Assembly: GCA_903907925.1 (NCBI GenBank) | Contig: CAIVQB010000055.1 | Span: forward strand, 1 to 62,614 | Reading direction: 5' to 3' | DNA length: 62,614 nucleotides | Origin: an uncultured Verrucomicrobiota bacterium | Lineage (GTDB): Bacteria; Verrucomicrobiota; Verrucomicrobiia; Limisphaerales; UBA9464 | The notes under the pieces: generated by a model | What the model was told of the DNA's origin: nothing | Databases searched by the model: none | The model's input: the letters and a program-made list of their open reading frames with translations, nothing else | Shown: piece after piece, positions 53,997-62,614 of the stretch | Numbering within the stretch: position 1 is the stretch's first letter | Layout of the letters: each line of letters begins with the position of its first letter | Program-made: the position numbers and the translations under genes

Positions 53997-56528
53997 ATGG
54001 ATTCCCGACGTGATTTCCTGAAGAAAGCAGCCCTGCTGGCCGCGGGTGGAGGGGTGGCCGGCAGCTTCCCGGCCTCGATCCAAAAGGCACTGGCGATCGA
54101 TCCGGTGCCGGGCACCACCTGGCTCGACGCGGAACACGTCGTGATCCTGATGCAGGAAAACCGCTCGTTCGATCATTGTTACGGTGCTCTCCGGGGTGTC
54201 CGCGGATTCAACGATCCCCGGGCGGTCACGTTGCCCAACGGAAACCCGGTATGGTTCCAGACCAATCACGAAGGCCAGACCTACGCGCCGTTCCGGCTCG
54301 ACATCAAAGACACCAAGGCCACCTGGATGAGTTCGCTGCCGCACTCGTGGGTGGATCAATCCGATGCCCGGAACGACGGTTGGAACAACGGATGGCTCGA
54401 CGCCAAACATTCCGGCAATCGCAGCTATGCCGGACTGCCGCTCACGATGGGTTACTACGATCGACACGATATTCCGTTCTACTATGCGCTCGCCGACGCC
54501 TTCACCGTCTGCGACCAGAATTTCTGTTCTTCCCTCACCGGCACCACGCCCAACCGGCTGCATCTCTGGACGGGTACGATCCGGGAAACCCCGTCGATCG
54601 ACACCAAGGCCAACGTGCGAAACGAGGACGTCGACTATGGTGCCGAGGCACGCTGGACGACCTTTCCGGAACGTTTGACCGACGCCGGTGTTGATTGGCG
54701 GATTTATCAGAATGAGCTGTCGCTCGATTCCGGTCTGGTGGGCGAGGCCGACGCCTGGTTGAGCAATTTCACCGACAATTCCATCGAGTGGTTTGAGCAA
54801 TACCACGTGCGGTTCGCCACCAGTCACCGCCGCCACCTCGCCGAACGTCGCAGGGAGTTGCCGGCCCACATCTCGGAACTGGAAGGGCAGCCGGCATCCC
54901 CCGCCCGCAACGAGGCACTGGCCGCCGCAAAGGCGGAACTCGCCGCCATCACCGAGGAACAGGAACGCTACACCGACGACGCCTGGGCCAGGCTGCCGAT
55001 CCGGGAACGAAGCCTGCATGAGCGGGCGTTCACCACCAACGCCGGGGATCCCGACTATCGCCAATTGACGACCCTCACCTATCGGGACGGCGGGATCGAA
55101 CGCGAGATGCAGCTTCCCAAGGGCGATGTCCTCCACCGCTTCCGCAATGACGTGCAGACCGGCAAACTTCCAACGGTTTCATGGATCGTCGCGCCGGAGA
55201 ACTTTTCGGATCATCCGGGCGCACCGTGGTATGGCGCGTGGTATCTGTCCGAATGCCTCGAAATCCTCACCCGGAATCCGGAGGTCTGGCGTAAGACGAT
55301 CTTCGTCCTGTGTTACGACGAGAACGACGGTTACTTCGATCATATGCCGCCGTTTGTACCGCCCAATCCCGACCAACCGGACAGCGGCAAGGCCTCCGTC
55401 GGATTGGATCCTTCGGTGGAGTACGTCCGGATGGCGCAGGAGGACGAGCGACAAAAGCAGCATCCCGGATCCGCCCGGCGCACCGGCCCCATTGGACTCG
55501 GCTTCCGGGTTCCGCTGGTCATCGCGTCCCCGTGGAGCCGCGGCGGCTACGTCAACTCGCAGGTCTGCGATCACACCTCGATCATCCGAATGGTCGAAAC
55601 GCTGGTAAGCCATCGAACCGGAAAGCCGATTCGCGAGGCCAATATCAGCAATTGGCGGCGGACGGTTTGCGGGGATCTTAGTTCGACTTTCCGTCCCTCT
55701 CACAACGAGAAGCCGACCCCGCCCGAACCGCTTCAACGGGATTCCCACCTGAAGGGGATCCATCAGGCTCAATTCCGGAAATTGCCGGATGGCTTCCGGG
55801 CTCTCTCCGCCGAAGACATCGCGCAGTTCCGGCGCGATCCGCAGTCCGTCCCCTGGCTGCCCCGGCAGGAGGCGGGCATCCGGCCTTCCTGCGCCCTGCC
55901 CTACGAACTGGCGGTGGACGCACGGCTCACCGCCGATCGAAGTGGAATCGAGGTTCGATTCGCCGCCGGGCACCAGCAGTTTGGCAAACGTTCCGCCGGA
56001 GCGCCGTTTCAAGTTTACACACCGGCCACCGCTCAAAAGAAAGACCCCACCAAGGTCAGTGCAGGACCAGAATTATCTGGGATCCGGTCCTATGCCGTTT
56101 CCGCCGGGGATCAATTGACCGACACTTGGCTGCTCTCGGGGTTCACCGGTTCGCGGTACCATCTTCAGGCGCACGGACCAAACGGGTTCTTTCGCGAATT
56201 CCAGGGAACGGCCGACGATCCGACCGTCGAATTCACCTTGGAGCCCGCGCCAGGGACCGGTGCGGTCAGTCTTCCGACGCGACTGCGGTTGTTCAATCGG
56301 GGCAAGACGGCGTTGACCGTCGAGATGGAGGACTTGAGCTACGGTCGCCCGGCGAAAACGATCCAACTCGCGGGACCAGCCAGCGAAATCCTGATCGATC
56401 TTCAATCGAGTCACGGATGGTACGATCTCGGCCTGCGGGTTGCCGGTTCGACCGATTTTTTCCGTCGCTACGCGGGACGGATGGAGACCGGCAACGACAG
56501 CATGAGCGATCCCCGGATGGGACGGTAA
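53997..56528 (+). CDS. Phospholipase C, phosphocholine-specific type
   Basis: An 843-residue exported enzyme that should hydrolyse phosphatidylcholine-type lipids to diacylglycerol and phosphocholine. The Tat signal SRRDFLKKAALLAAGGG is at the N-terminus. The phosphoesterase domain has HVVILMQENRSFDHCYG (metal site), SSLTGTTPNRLHLWTG, SWIVAPENFSDHPGAP, YDENDGYFDHMPP and VCDHTSIIRMVE, all hallmarks of the bacterial non-haemolytic PLC / AcpA superfamily. Two C-terminal beta domains of the DUF756 type (about 640-840) complete the usual layout. In a soil or water bacterium it may scavenge phosphate from lipids. It stands alone, convergent with the GDSL gene. Confidence 0.93.
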   Translation: MDSRRDFLKKAALLAAGGGVAGSFPASIQKALAIDPVPGTTWLDAEHVVILMQENRSFDHCYGALRGVRGFNDPRAVTLPNGNPVWFQTNHEGQTYAPFRLDIKDTKATWMSSLPHSWVDQSDARNDGWNNGWLDAKHSGNRSYAGLPLTMGYYDRHDIPFYYALADAFTVCDQNFCSSLTGTTPNRLHLWTGTIRETPSIDTKANVRNEDVDYGAEARWTTFPERLTDAGVDWRIYQNELSLDSGLVGEADAWLSNFTDNSIEWFEQYHVRFATSHRRHLAERRRELPAHISELEGQPASPARNEALAAAKAELAAITEEQERYTDDAWARLPIRERSLHERAFTTNAGDPDYRQLTTLTYRDGGIEREMQLPKGDVLHRFRNDVQTGKLPTVSWIVAPENFSDHPGAPWYGAWYLSECLEILTRNPEVWRKTIFVLCYDENDGYFDHMPPFVPPNPDQPDSGKASVGLDPSVEYVRMAQEDERQKQHPGSARRTGPIGLGFRVPLVIASPWSRGGYVNSQVCDHTSIIRMVETLVSHRTGKPIREANISNWRRTVCGDLSSTFRPSHNEKPTPPEPLQRDSHLKGIHQAQFRKLPDGFRALSAEDIAQFRRDPQSVPWLPRQEAGIRPSCALPYELAVDARLTADRSGIEVRFAAGHQQFGKRSAGAPFQVYTPATAQKKDPTKVSAGPELSGIRSYAVSAGDQLTDTWLLSGFTGSRYHLQAHGPNGFFREFQGTADDPTVEFTLEPAPGTGAVSLPTRLRLFNRGKTALTVEMEDLSYGRPAKTIQLAGPASEILIDLQSSHGWYDLGLRVAGSTDFFRRYAGRMETGNDSMSDPRMGR

Positions 56529-56564
56529 TCGAAACCGGCTGGGGGGTTCAGGATTTAGGAACGC

Positions 56565-57308
56565 TCAACGGTTCCTGGATGCGGACCAAGCTTCTTTCAC
56601 CGTGCGAATCCATTCCTCGGCCATGAGTTGGTGGCCGGGAAAAGTGGGATGGATGCCGTCCCAGATCCAATACTCGGCAGGAGCCCGCCGCAGCGCCTCG
56701 TCGAAGGCCTTCTGGAAATGAACGACGGGCGCGTGATACTTCGCCGCCAGACGTCCGACGATTTCCCGGCGGATCGCGAGGTCGGCCCGGTGCTTGTCCC
56801 AGTCCGACTGGAAATGTCCGACCGGAAGACCGAACGGTTCACAGAGCACGAGCTTCACTCCCGGCAAGGCCTGTCGAGTGTCGGTCAGCAATTGGTCGTA
56901 TTGCCGTTCGTAGTCCTCGGCGCTGACGCCGGCATTGAGATCATTGATGCCGATCAGAATGCTGAGGAGGTCCGGCTTCAGTTCCAGTGTGTCCTTCTGC
57001 CAGCGGCGAGCGAGGTCGGACACCTTGTTGCCGCTGATGCCACGATTGAGGAACACCAAGTGGCGTTCGGCCAGACTCTCACAATAGCGGGCCGCGATGA
57101 GGAACTGGTAGCCGTGGCCAAGGATGTGGTTGGGATCACTGCTTCGGCCACGATTGCCGTCGGTGATGGAATCTCCCTGAAACAGGATCCGCGAGCCCTC
57201 GGAAAACGCGGGCATCGGATCGCGCTTCGACAGCGCGCCCGTGGCACAACCCGACAACCAAAACGTTGCGACGGCCAGCAGCAGGAGGTTCCAGCGGGAC
57301 AGATTCAT
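56565..57308 (-). CDS. SGNH/GDSL-family hydrolase, lipoprotein
   Basis: A 247-residue esterase-type protein. The ATG at 57308 is chosen; the frame to 57395 adds a stretch ahead of the signal. The lipobox LSGC anchors it. SGNH blocks are present: FQGDSITDGNRG (nucleophile Ser), FLNRGISGNKVSDL (Gly), LSILIGINDLNAG (Asn) and WDGIHPTFPGHQLMAEEW (Asp and His of the triad). Such enzymes remove acetyl or other acyl groups from carbohydrates; the substrate is not known. Confidence 0.93.
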   Translation of the reverse strand: MNLSRWNLLLLAVATFWLSGCATGALSKRDPMPAFSEGSRILFQGDSITDGNRGRSSDPNHILGHGYQFLIAARYCESLAERHLVFLNRGISGNKVSDLARRWQKDTLELKPDLLSILIGINDLNAGVSAEDYERQYDQLLTDTRQALPGVKLVLCEPFGLPVGHFQSDWDKHRADLAIRREIVGRLAAKYHAPVVHFQKAFDEALRRAPAEYWIWDGIHPTFPGHQLMAEEWIRTVKEAWSASRNR

Positions 57309-57423
57309 AGGACGGGATGATCCGAGTCTGATCAAAAAGCGCCCGAAAGCCTGGCTGAAAAATCCAGGGAACTCCGGTTTAGCTCCTTGACCCACGATTT
57401 TGAAGACAAGGCAGGGCGGACAA

Positions 57424-57505
57424 AATGAACCGAATCCGATCAGCCCTCCAGAAATTCGTGTGAATCCGTGAAATCAGTGTCCTCCGCGCTTCTCTGGAAT
57501 CGTTC
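57424..57505 (+). repeat. Partial copy of dispersed intergenic repeat
   Basis: AAAATGAACCGAATCCGATC then GTGTGAATCCGTGAAATCAG and TGTCCTCCGCGCTTCTCTGG match both ends of the elements at 12120 and 15374 with the middle deleted. It sits between the GDSL lipoprotein and the tRNA genes. Confidence 0.6.
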
Positions 57506-57536
57506 CGAACGCAGACGGCGCATCAAAAGAGGATGG

Positions 57537-57608
57537 CGACCCTACCGGGATTCGAACCCGGGTCCCCGCCGTGAAAGGGCGGTGTCCTAACCGCTGGACG
57601 ATAGGGTC
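57537..57608 (-). tRNA. tRNA-Glu (anticodon TTC)
   Basis: A 72-base cloverleaf on the minus strand: acceptor GACCCTA paired with TAGGGTC, the D arm TCCAGCGGTTAGGA, the anticodon loop CTTTCAC and the T arm GGTTCGAATCC. The anticodon TTC is complementary to plus-strand 57573-57575. No CCA is encoded. Confidence 0.97.
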
Positions 57609-57656
57609 ACAGCAAACCAACTGTCGCTCTATCCGGAGCAACTCGGCGCGGCCTGG

Positions 57657-57728
57657 TGGGTTGGCAGGGATTTGAACCCTGGACCAACGGCTTAAAAGGC
57701 CGCTGCTCTACCGCTGAGCTACCAACCC
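57657..57728 (-). tRNA. tRNA-Lys (anticodon TTT)
   Basis: A 72-base cloverleaf on the minus strand: acceptor GGGTTGG paired with CCAACCC, D arm AGCTCAGCGGTAGAGC, anticodon stem GCGGC/GCCGT with loop CTTTTAA and T arm GGTTCAAATCC. The anticodon TTT reads lysine codons. It is 48 bases from tRNA-Glu and probably transcribed with it. Confidence 0.97.
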
Positions 57729-57833
57729 GCACAGAGCGGGCGCGCAAAATACTGTCCAACCCCGTACCTGCAAGACGTATTTGCCGGAAAAGGGGTCGGA
57801 AGTCATCCGGCTGGAGGCCTCCAGAACCCGTCT

Positions 57834-58280
57834 TCAGGCCCGTTTCGGGCGGATCAGGATGACTTTTTTGTCGCTGCCCTCGACTTCGACGCTGTGAGTC
57901 TCCACGTCCGGATCCTCCTTCAACGTCTGGTGCACGACCCGGCGATCAAAGGCGTTCATCGGTTCCATCTCGGTGACGTCACCCCAGCGACGGACTTTTT
58001 CCGCAGCTTCCTTGGCGCGCTTCACCAGTTGTTCGCGCGCTTGCTGGCGGTATCCGCCGACATCCAGAACGATATGCGGGACCTTGGTGTCGCCCTTGAA
58101 CACCAGACGGTTCACCATGAATTGCAGGTCGCCCAGGGTCTGACCACTCCGACCGATCAGCCGGCCGGGATCCTCGGTGTCGATGTCGAGCAGGATCTGA
58201 TCCTCGACTTCTCGGGCGGCGACGGTGGCGGTGAACCCCATGTGTTGGAGCAGGGTTTCGAGTGTGGCCTTTGGGTCCAT
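57834..58280 (-). CDS. khpB: KhpB/Jag RNA-binding protein (KH-R3H)
   Basis: A 148-residue RNA-binding protein. The KH domain contains GRLIGRSGQTLGDLQ with its GxxG loop; the R3H domain carries MEPMNAFDRRVVHQTL followed by DPDVETHSVE. It lacks the N-terminal Jag domain found in longer homologues. Located right after yidC, as in most bacteria, where it is thought to bind small RNAs and influence cell-envelope growth. Confidence 0.93.
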   Translation of the reverse strand: MDPKATLETLLQHMGFTATVAAREVEDQILLDIDTEDPGRLIGRSGQTLGDLQFMVNRLVFKGDTKVPHIVLDVGGYRQQAREQLVKRAKEAAEKVRRWGDVTEMEPMNAFDRRVVHQTLKEDPDVETHSVEVEGSDKKVILIRPKRA

Positions 58281-58325
58281 GGAAGAAAGTGTGTCGAACG
58301 AAGGATGGCGCGGGATGCCGGATAT

Positions 58326-60152
58326 TCAACGGCCGCGGGGAACGGGTGCCATCGGCGTGGCGGTCGGCTTCGTCGTGTTCATCTTCGTGTACTTGGTCTG
58401 CAACACGCTGATCAGGTTCTGGACGGTCCAGTAGAGGGTGAGACCCGAACTGTAGTTGTACAGGAACATGACGAACATGACCGGCATGTACTTCATCATC
58501 TTCTGCTGGGCCGGATCCATCTGCGGCGACGGCGGCGTCAGGCTCGCGAGGTACAGCGAGGTCATGCCCATCAGGATCGGGAAGAGGTTGAAGGGCAATC
58601 CGACGCCGTTGACGCCCAGGAACGGCACGAATCCGAGGCCGGGAATGATGAACAACGTGTCCGGCTGGGACAAGTCGGCCGCCCACAAGAAATGTTCCCC
58701 GCGCAACTCGATGGCCGTCCGGAGCATGAAGAAGAATCCGATGAACACCGGGAACTGAATCAGCATCGGCAGGCAGCCGGCAGCCGGATTCACCTTGTTC
58801 TCCTTCATCACGTGAAGAGTCTTTTCGTTGAGCTTCTGCGGGCTATCCTTGTACTTCTCGCGCAGCGCCTGGAGCTGCGGCTGGATCGCCTGCATGCGCT
58901 TCATCGATCGGGTGCTGGCCGCGGTCAGCGGCCAGAAGAGGCCCTTGATAATCAGGGTAATCGCTACGATCGACCAGCCGTACGACGGAATGAAATGGTG
59001 AATGCCATTGAGGCTGAGCAACAGGCCCTTTGCGAAGAAGCCAGTGATCCCGGTGAAATCCATCACCAGTTCGAGCTGCGGCTCGAGGCGGGACAGGGTG
59101 AAATACTCCTTCGGTCCGGCATACACCCGGAAATGATGCTCGACCGCCTGTCCGGCCGGCAGGTTGGTGCCACCGAGGATCAGGGCAGCCTGGTAGGCGT
59201 GCGGTTTCGGGTTGAGCCGGCCGTCGGCCGCCAACTGCTCGCGGGATGGACTGGGGAGAGGATAGTCCCGAACAATGACTTGGTCCGCGGGCCGGTCGGG
59301 CACCGCGATGAGGGCGAAGAATCGGTTGTGAACGGCGGCCCAGACCACATTGGTGTTGCCGGCGGTGATCTCGGTCAACGGCGGGACACCGCGGAGATTC
59401 GCAATCAGGCCGCTGCTGAATTTCCCGGCGTCCAGATGTTCGCTCCGTTCACCGTTGAACCAGAACGCGCCCGTCGTTTCACCGCCCTCGTGGGGATCCA
59501 TCGGCGATCCGGTGCCGATGACCAGTTCCCGTGCAGGCACGACCACCGGCTGGCCGCTTCGATTTTCCACGCGGATCGACGCGGTGAATTCGTAGTTGGT
59601 GGAGAGGGTGAACTCCTTCACCACGCGGAGACCGTCGGCGAGCGTCTTCTCCGCCTTCATGCCGGTCGCAGTGCGGCTCAGGGCATAAGTTTCGTCGACC
59701 ACCTCACCCGGCGGATTGAGGAAGGTGAACGCCGGGAGAAACGCCGGCCGATTCAACGCCGCGAGATCGACCGGTCCGTCGCCGGCGCGGTGACCGGCCA
59801 CTTTGCCGGCATAGTCTTTGAGTTCGACATACTTGAGTCCGCCACCCTGCGAGGTGAAGACGGCCCGTACCTTGGCGTTTTCCAGGACGAGGGTTTGTTC
59901 CGCGCTCGACGAACGGAGGGACGGAACCGGCCTTGGAACCGCAGCCGCAGGGGACGCGGAAGAACCGGGGGGCACGTCAGCGGCCGCCGGGGTTCGTGCG
60001 GCGGCGCCGGTGGATTCGGTGGACACCACCCCGTTGGTGGCAACCGGCGCACGGTGCGGCCCCGGTTTCACCAGCACGTTGTTGACCAGGTAGATCCAGC
60101 CCAGGAGAAGTCCCAGTGCGCCGGCGATGATGCTGATGCCTTTGCGGTCCAT
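58326..60152 (-). CDS. yidC: Membrane protein insertase YidC
   Basis: A 608-residue insertase that places proteins in the inner membrane with or without SecYEG. An N-terminal membrane span (ISIIAGALGLLLGWIYLVNN) is followed by a large periplasmic beta domain (about 75-360). The conserved core comes next (YGWSIVAITLIIKGLFWPLT, then MKRMQAIQPQLQALREKYKD and NPAAGCLPMLIQFPVFIGFF), with the late spans at MKYMPVMFVMFLYNYSSGL and LYWTVQNLISVLQ. This is the Gram-negative architecture. It is preceded by yidD. Confidence 0.97.
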   Translation of the reverse strand: MDRKGISIIAGALGLLLGWIYLVNNVLVKPGPHRAPVATNGVVSTESTGAAARTPAAADVPPGSSASPAAAVPRPVPSLRSSSAEQTLVLENAKVRAVFTSQGGGLKYVELKDYAGKVAGHRAGDGPVDLAALNRPAFLPAFTFLNPPGEVVDETYALSRTATGMKAEKTLADGLRVVKEFTLSTNYEFTASIRVENRSGQPVVVPARELVIGTGSPMDPHEGGETTGAFWFNGERSEHLDAGKFSSGLIANLRGVPPLTEITAGNTNVVWAAVHNRFFALIAVPDRPADQVIVRDYPLPSPSREQLAADGRLNPKPHAYQAALILGGTNLPAGQAVEHHFRVYAGPKEYFTLSRLEPQLELVMDFTGITGFFAKGLLLSLNGIHHFIPSYGWSIVAITLIIKGLFWPLTAASTRSMKRMQAIQPQLQALREKYKDSPQKLNEKTLHVMKENKVNPAAGCLPMLIQFPVFIGFFFMLRTAIELRGEHFLWAADLSQPDTLFIIPGLGFVPFLGVNGVGLPFNLFPILMGMTSLYLASLTPPSPQMDPAQQKMMKYMPVMFVMFLYNYSSGLTLYWTVQNLISVLQTKYTKMNTTKPTATPMAPVPRGR

Positions 60153-60425
60153 TTAGAGTGAAGGAGGAAGAGTGTGTCCGGGAACGGTTCCCGGAATGGG
60201 ATCAAAGCCGAATCCACCCCAGGGATGGCAGCGGCACAGGCGGTGGACGGCGAATCCGCCGCCGCGAAACGCCCCGTGCGCGCGGACCGCATCCGCAGCG
60301 TACACCGAACAGGTCGGGGTGAAACGACAGGACGGCGCCGGCCCGAACAGCAGACGACGCGCAGGAACGATCAGCCAGCGATAACCGCCCAGCAGAAACA
60401 GGAGAACGTGTTGGGCGAGGCTCAA
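60153..60425 (-). CDS. yidD: Membrane protein insertion efficiency factor YidD
   Basis: A 90-residue protein that helps membrane protein insertion. The family signature YRWLIVPARRLLFGPAPSCRF followed by TPTCSVYA is complete, as is the CRCHPWGGFGFDPIP-type ending. TTG at 60425 overlaps the rnpA stop by four bases and gives the right length; the longer open frame reaching 60722 runs through rnpA and is rejected. A TTG start is unusual but supported by the overlap. Confidence 0.9.
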   Translation of the reverse strand: MSLAQHVLLFLLGGYRWLIVPARRLLFGPAPSCRFTPTCSVYAADAVRAHGAFRGGGFAVHRLCRCHPWGGFGFDPIPGTVPGHTLPPSL

Positions 60426-60817
60426 GCGGTCGGCGTTTCGGTCACGGCTTCCCGCAACAGACCCACCCGTTTCAGGGCGAGCAGATAATCCCGCTCCACC
60501 GCGTCGGCGGTGCGCGGTGCAATGGAAGGACGGGCGACCAGAACCAGATCCACAGAACCGGTTATCCGGTGTTGATTGCGCCGGAAGGCCTCGCGCAACA
60601 GGCGTCGAGCCCGGGACCGCACCACCGAAGGACCGATGCGACGGCCGGTCACCACGCCCAGTCGGGAACCGGTCGGGCGGGTGGACAAAGCCCAGTTGAG
60701 AATGAGGCACCCCTGCACCCACCGCTGGCCGTCCGACTTGAGGCGGGAGAACTCCCGCGACGCGCGAAGCCGGCGGTCACGACCGAAACGAAGTCGGTGG
60801 CGCGGCGCGGAGGCCAT
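60422..60817 (-). CDS. rnpA: Ribonuclease P protein component
   Basis: A 131-residue basic protein that binds the RNase P RNA for tRNA 5' processing. It has the hallmark RNR-type motif in SVVRSRARRLLREAFRRNQH, preceded by LGVVTGRRIG and followed by DLVLVARPS. Its start lies five bases after the rpmH stop, the normal arrangement. Confidence 0.97.
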   Translation of the reverse strand: MASAPRHRLRFGRDRRLRASREFSRLKSDGQRWVQGCLILNWALSTRPTGSRLGVVTGRRIGPSVVRSRARRLLREAFRRNQHRITGSVDLVLVARPSIAPRTADAVERDYLLALKRVGLLREAVTETPTA

Positions 60818-60822
60818 GAGGA

Positions 60823-60960
60823 TCAGACCTGAGTCAGACGTTTGCGGCCGATCCGGCGGCGGTTGGAGAGGATGGCGCGGCCGCTCTTGGTCTTCATGCG
60901 GGCGCGAAAGCCGTGCTGACGCACCCGGCGGATTTTCGAAGGTTGGTACTGGCGTTTCAT
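60823..60960 (-). CDS. rpmH: 50S ribosomal protein L34
   Basis: A 45-residue ribosomal protein encoded from the ATG at 60960 to the TGA at 60823-60825. [20 protein letters not shown] then [20 protein letters not shown] is the entire L34 signature. In many bacteria dnaA lies just upstream; here the next gene upstream is holA, 109 bases away, so the replication-initiator gene has moved or is elsewhere. Confidence 0.97.
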   Translation of the reverse strand: MKRQYQPSKIRRVRQHGFRARMKTKSGRAILSNRRRIGRKRLTQV

Positions 60961-61069
60961 GTTTTCGATTCCGTTCCCGACAGGAGCGGAGCGGGGGACG
61001 GTACCAATTGCAAAAGTCGCGTCAATCTCCGCGTTCCAAAGATCTTGCTTGTCCCGACCGCAACCCAGG

Positions 61070-62221
61070 TCAGCCCGTGGCCGCCGACCGCCGTGGCCCC
61101 AACCCCACGATGTCGATCAATGCCTTCTGCAGCACCATCGCCTCGTCGAGGCTGCTGCTCACCAGTTGAACGTTGGCCTGCAACAATACCGACATCGCCC
61201 GGATCAACTCCGGCAGCTCGTAATTGTCGGTATGGCGCATCGCCTGGAACAGAACGAACGGATGGCCGGCCAGCGGATTAAAGCGGCGATCCTCCGGCAC
61301 CGCGCCCGGCGGAATACGTTCCAACTGAACCTTGAAGGCCGAATAATCTCGCGCCGGTTTCAAGATTCCTCGCTGACGGAGGTCCTTCAGCATCAACAAG
61401 GCACGAATCTTGGACAACAGGCCGTAGAGCAGGCCGATTTCTGATTTCTTGCGATCAATTCCGGCCCGGATTTCCCACAGTTCCTGGTCCAGGACCCGCA
61501 TGAGTTTGCCCAGATTGCGTTCCCCCAAGGCTTCCCCCAGTGCGAAGGCCTGGGCGAGTTTTTGGCGGGTCGTGAGCAGTTGAACGTCCTCCAAAAGGAT
61601 TTCCGAACGATCCCCCACGTACAGCAAGAGCTTCTCGGCTTCAGAGGCCAGGGCTCGAAGATTGGGCCCCACGCGGGTCACCAATTCAGCCGTCGCCTCC
61701 GCTCCAATCGTTTTTCCGCCCGCCCGAATCACGCGGAGGGCTTCCGACTCGGCCCGTGCCGCCCAATCCCGATCGTCGGACGACAACGCCACGAACAGTT
61801 CGACCGTCCCCAGTTTCTCAACGGTCTTGAAAAACGACCGGCGTTTGTCGGGCTTGCCCCCCGAAATCAGCAGACGGACTCCGTCCCATCGAAAACTCTT
61901 GAGGGTTTCAGCCAATTCGCCGAGCGCGGCGGTCACCGCGGCACTGGCCGAGGTCCGGTCGTCGCCCAAAAACGTGCAGTCCTTGAACCAGACAATTTTG
62001 GCACCACCGAAAAAGGGCAATGTCTGCAAGGCCTCATGCAATCGTCCCAAACGTTTCAAGGCCTCCTGGCCGTTTCCGGCGACCGCATCGACAATCTCAT
62101 GGTCCATCCCTCCGGCCTCGCCGCACCACTGTTCATAAAGCTGGCGGGCCCGTTGTTTGACGGTGTAGTCGTCATCCCCACAGATCAGCGCGAGGGGAGC
62201 GCTGGCGGCACCGGAAGCCAT
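61070..62221 (-). CDS. holA: DNA polymerase III subunit delta
   Basis: A 383-residue clamp-loader subunit that opens the beta clamp. The ATG at 62221 shares one base with the upstream stop (TGATG); a GTG at 62224 is an alternative. N-terminal [20 protein letters not shown] and [17 protein letters not shown], then the domain III region [13 protein letters not shown] followed by [12 protein letters not shown], are typical of HolA. The length is normal. It is coupled to the upstream bifunctional-nuclease-domain gene. Confidence 0.92.
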   Translation of the reverse strand: MASGAASAPLALICGDDDYTVKQRARQLYEQWCGEAGGMDHEIVDAVAGNGQEALKRLGRLHEALQTLPFFGGAKIVWFKDCTFLGDDRTSASAAVTAALGELAETLKSFRWDGVRLLISGGKPDKRRSFFKTVEKLGTVELFVALSSDDRDWAARAESEALRVIRAGGKTIGAEATAELVTRVGPNLRALASEAEKLLLYVGDRSEILLEDVQLLTTRQKLAQAFALGEALGERNLGKLMRVLDQELWEIRAGIDRKKSEIGLLYGLLSKIRALLMLKDLRQRGILKPARDYSAFKVQLERIPPGAVPEDRRFNPLAGHPFVLFQAMRHTDNYELPELIRAMSVLLQANVQLVSSSLDEAMVLQKALIDIVGLGPRRSAATG

Positions 62222-62614
62222 CACTTGTCCTCGGGTTCCTCGCCTGCGGATTCCTCACCCGACTCCCCTTCTCCGTCACCGTCTCCGTCGGCCTCGTCCT
62301 CCTGTCCAATCCGGGCCAGAACCTCGCTCATGTCCTCGACCTGATGGAAGAGTTGGGCGGTGACGTAGATCGGTTTCTTCTGCATCGCCGCGAGGGCGAG
62401 GCAATCGCTGGGACGGGCGTCGATTTCCACAAGCTTTTCGCCCAGCTCATTGCGCTGTTTCAGGATCAGGCGGGCGAAATAGGTCGAGTTCCTCAACTCG
62501 GTGATCACCACCCGTTCGACGGTGATGCCGAAGCCATCGCACATCCGGGCGATCAGGTCATGGGTCAGCGGCCGTTCATGGTGGGCGCCACGGAGCGCCA
62601 TGCCGATGACGGTG
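62221..62614 (-). CDS. Bifunctional nuclease (BFN/DUF151) domain protein, 5' end outside window
   Basis: Open to the right edge; the visible 130 residues start TVIGMALRGAHHERPLTHDL, which is the middle of the family's usual LALRGEKPPRPLTHDL-type segment. Internal landmarks are RVVITELRNSTYFARLIL and EIDARPSDCLALA. The tail from about residue 100 of the visible part is very acidic (EDEADGDGDGEGESGEE). BFN-domain proteins are small and widely conserved; in some plants and bacteria nuclease activity has been reported, but the role here is unknown. Its stop overlaps the holA start. Confidence 0.85.
   Translation of the reverse strand, partial: TVIGMALRGAHHERPLTHDLIARMCDGFGITVERVVITELRNSTYFARLILKQRNELGEKLVEIDARPSDCLALAAMQKKPIYVTAQLFHQVEDMSEVLARIGQEDEADGDGDGEGESGEESAGEEPEDK

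Noticed and set aside
5462..57505. CRISPR array
   Set aside because: The intergenic repeats are long, diverged and scattered, without the regular short-repeat and spacer pattern; no cas genes are present.
60540..60575. DnaA box near rnpA (TTATCCGGT)
   Set aside because: It lacks the CACA end of the TTATNCACA consensus and lies inside the rnpA coding sequence.
60426..60722. N-terminal extension of YidD to 189 residues
   Set aside because: The extension runs through rnpA in another frame; YidD proteins are about 70-100 residues and the TTG at 60425 gives a full-length domain.

Overview
The window is a GC-rich, gene-dense piece of a bacterial chromosome, most likely from the Verrucomicrobiota (Pedosphaera/Limisphaerales-like) within the PVC group. 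The evidence is gene content: a DUF1501 / DUF1549-DUF1553 / planctomycete-type cytochrome operon, two PEP-CTERM exported proteins, a tandem DUF1080 protein, an agarase-like glycosidase, pseudopilins with Ala before the cleavage site, and dispersed intergenic repeats of the kind that translate as ECGGKAKRRHR and (P)GQRPG in related genomes. The taxonomic call is inference; no rRNA is present.

Layout. 1-4251 (-): glutamate synthase large subunit, cut by the left edge. 4626-5357 (+): Phd/VapC toxin-antitoxin pair with a visible promoter and operator. 5545-12022 (-): three-gene operon of Tat-exported DUF1501, cytochrome/DUF1549/DUF1553 and cytochrome/WD40/PPC proteins. 12464-15331 (+): divergent APS kinase followed by a NarX/NarL-like two-component pair. 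15564-21370: PEP-CTERM protein, secreted glycosidase, tandem DUF1080 protein and PEP-CTERM metalloprotease. 21371-23512: a low-density island with small unknown proteins, a structured hairpin and repeats. 23513-24846 (-): molybdate ABC permease and ATPase without a binding protein. 25250-28025 (+): phosphonoacetate hydrolase and phosphonoacetaldehyde dehydrogenase.

28230-50431 (+) is the centre of interest: a type II secretion-like operon (GspE-F-G-H-I-J-K, a PilM-PilN fusion acting as GspL, a PilO-like GspM) that ends in a 3,961-residue secretin. Between an ordinary N0 domain and an ordinary secretin barrel domain, this protein carries about 43 tandem N1-type (Secretin_N) units where a normal GspD has three N domains. 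A small lipoprotein gene is translationally coupled to its 3' end.

50891-53802 (+): TonB-dependent siderophore receptor and PiuC-type hydroxylase (iron uptake). 53997-56528 (+): Tat-exported phospholipase C. 56565-57308 (-): GDSL lipoprotein. 57537-57728 (-): tRNA-Glu and tRNA-Lys. 57834-60960 (-): rpmH-rnpA-yidD-yidC-khpB membrane-insertion cluster. 61070-62614 (-): holA and a bifunctional-nuclease-domain gene cut by the right edge.

A dispersed repeat of about 210-225 bp occurs as two near-complete copies (12120-12330, 15374-15597) and several partial copies in the gaps between genes. One copy supplies the last codons of a PEP-CTERM gene.
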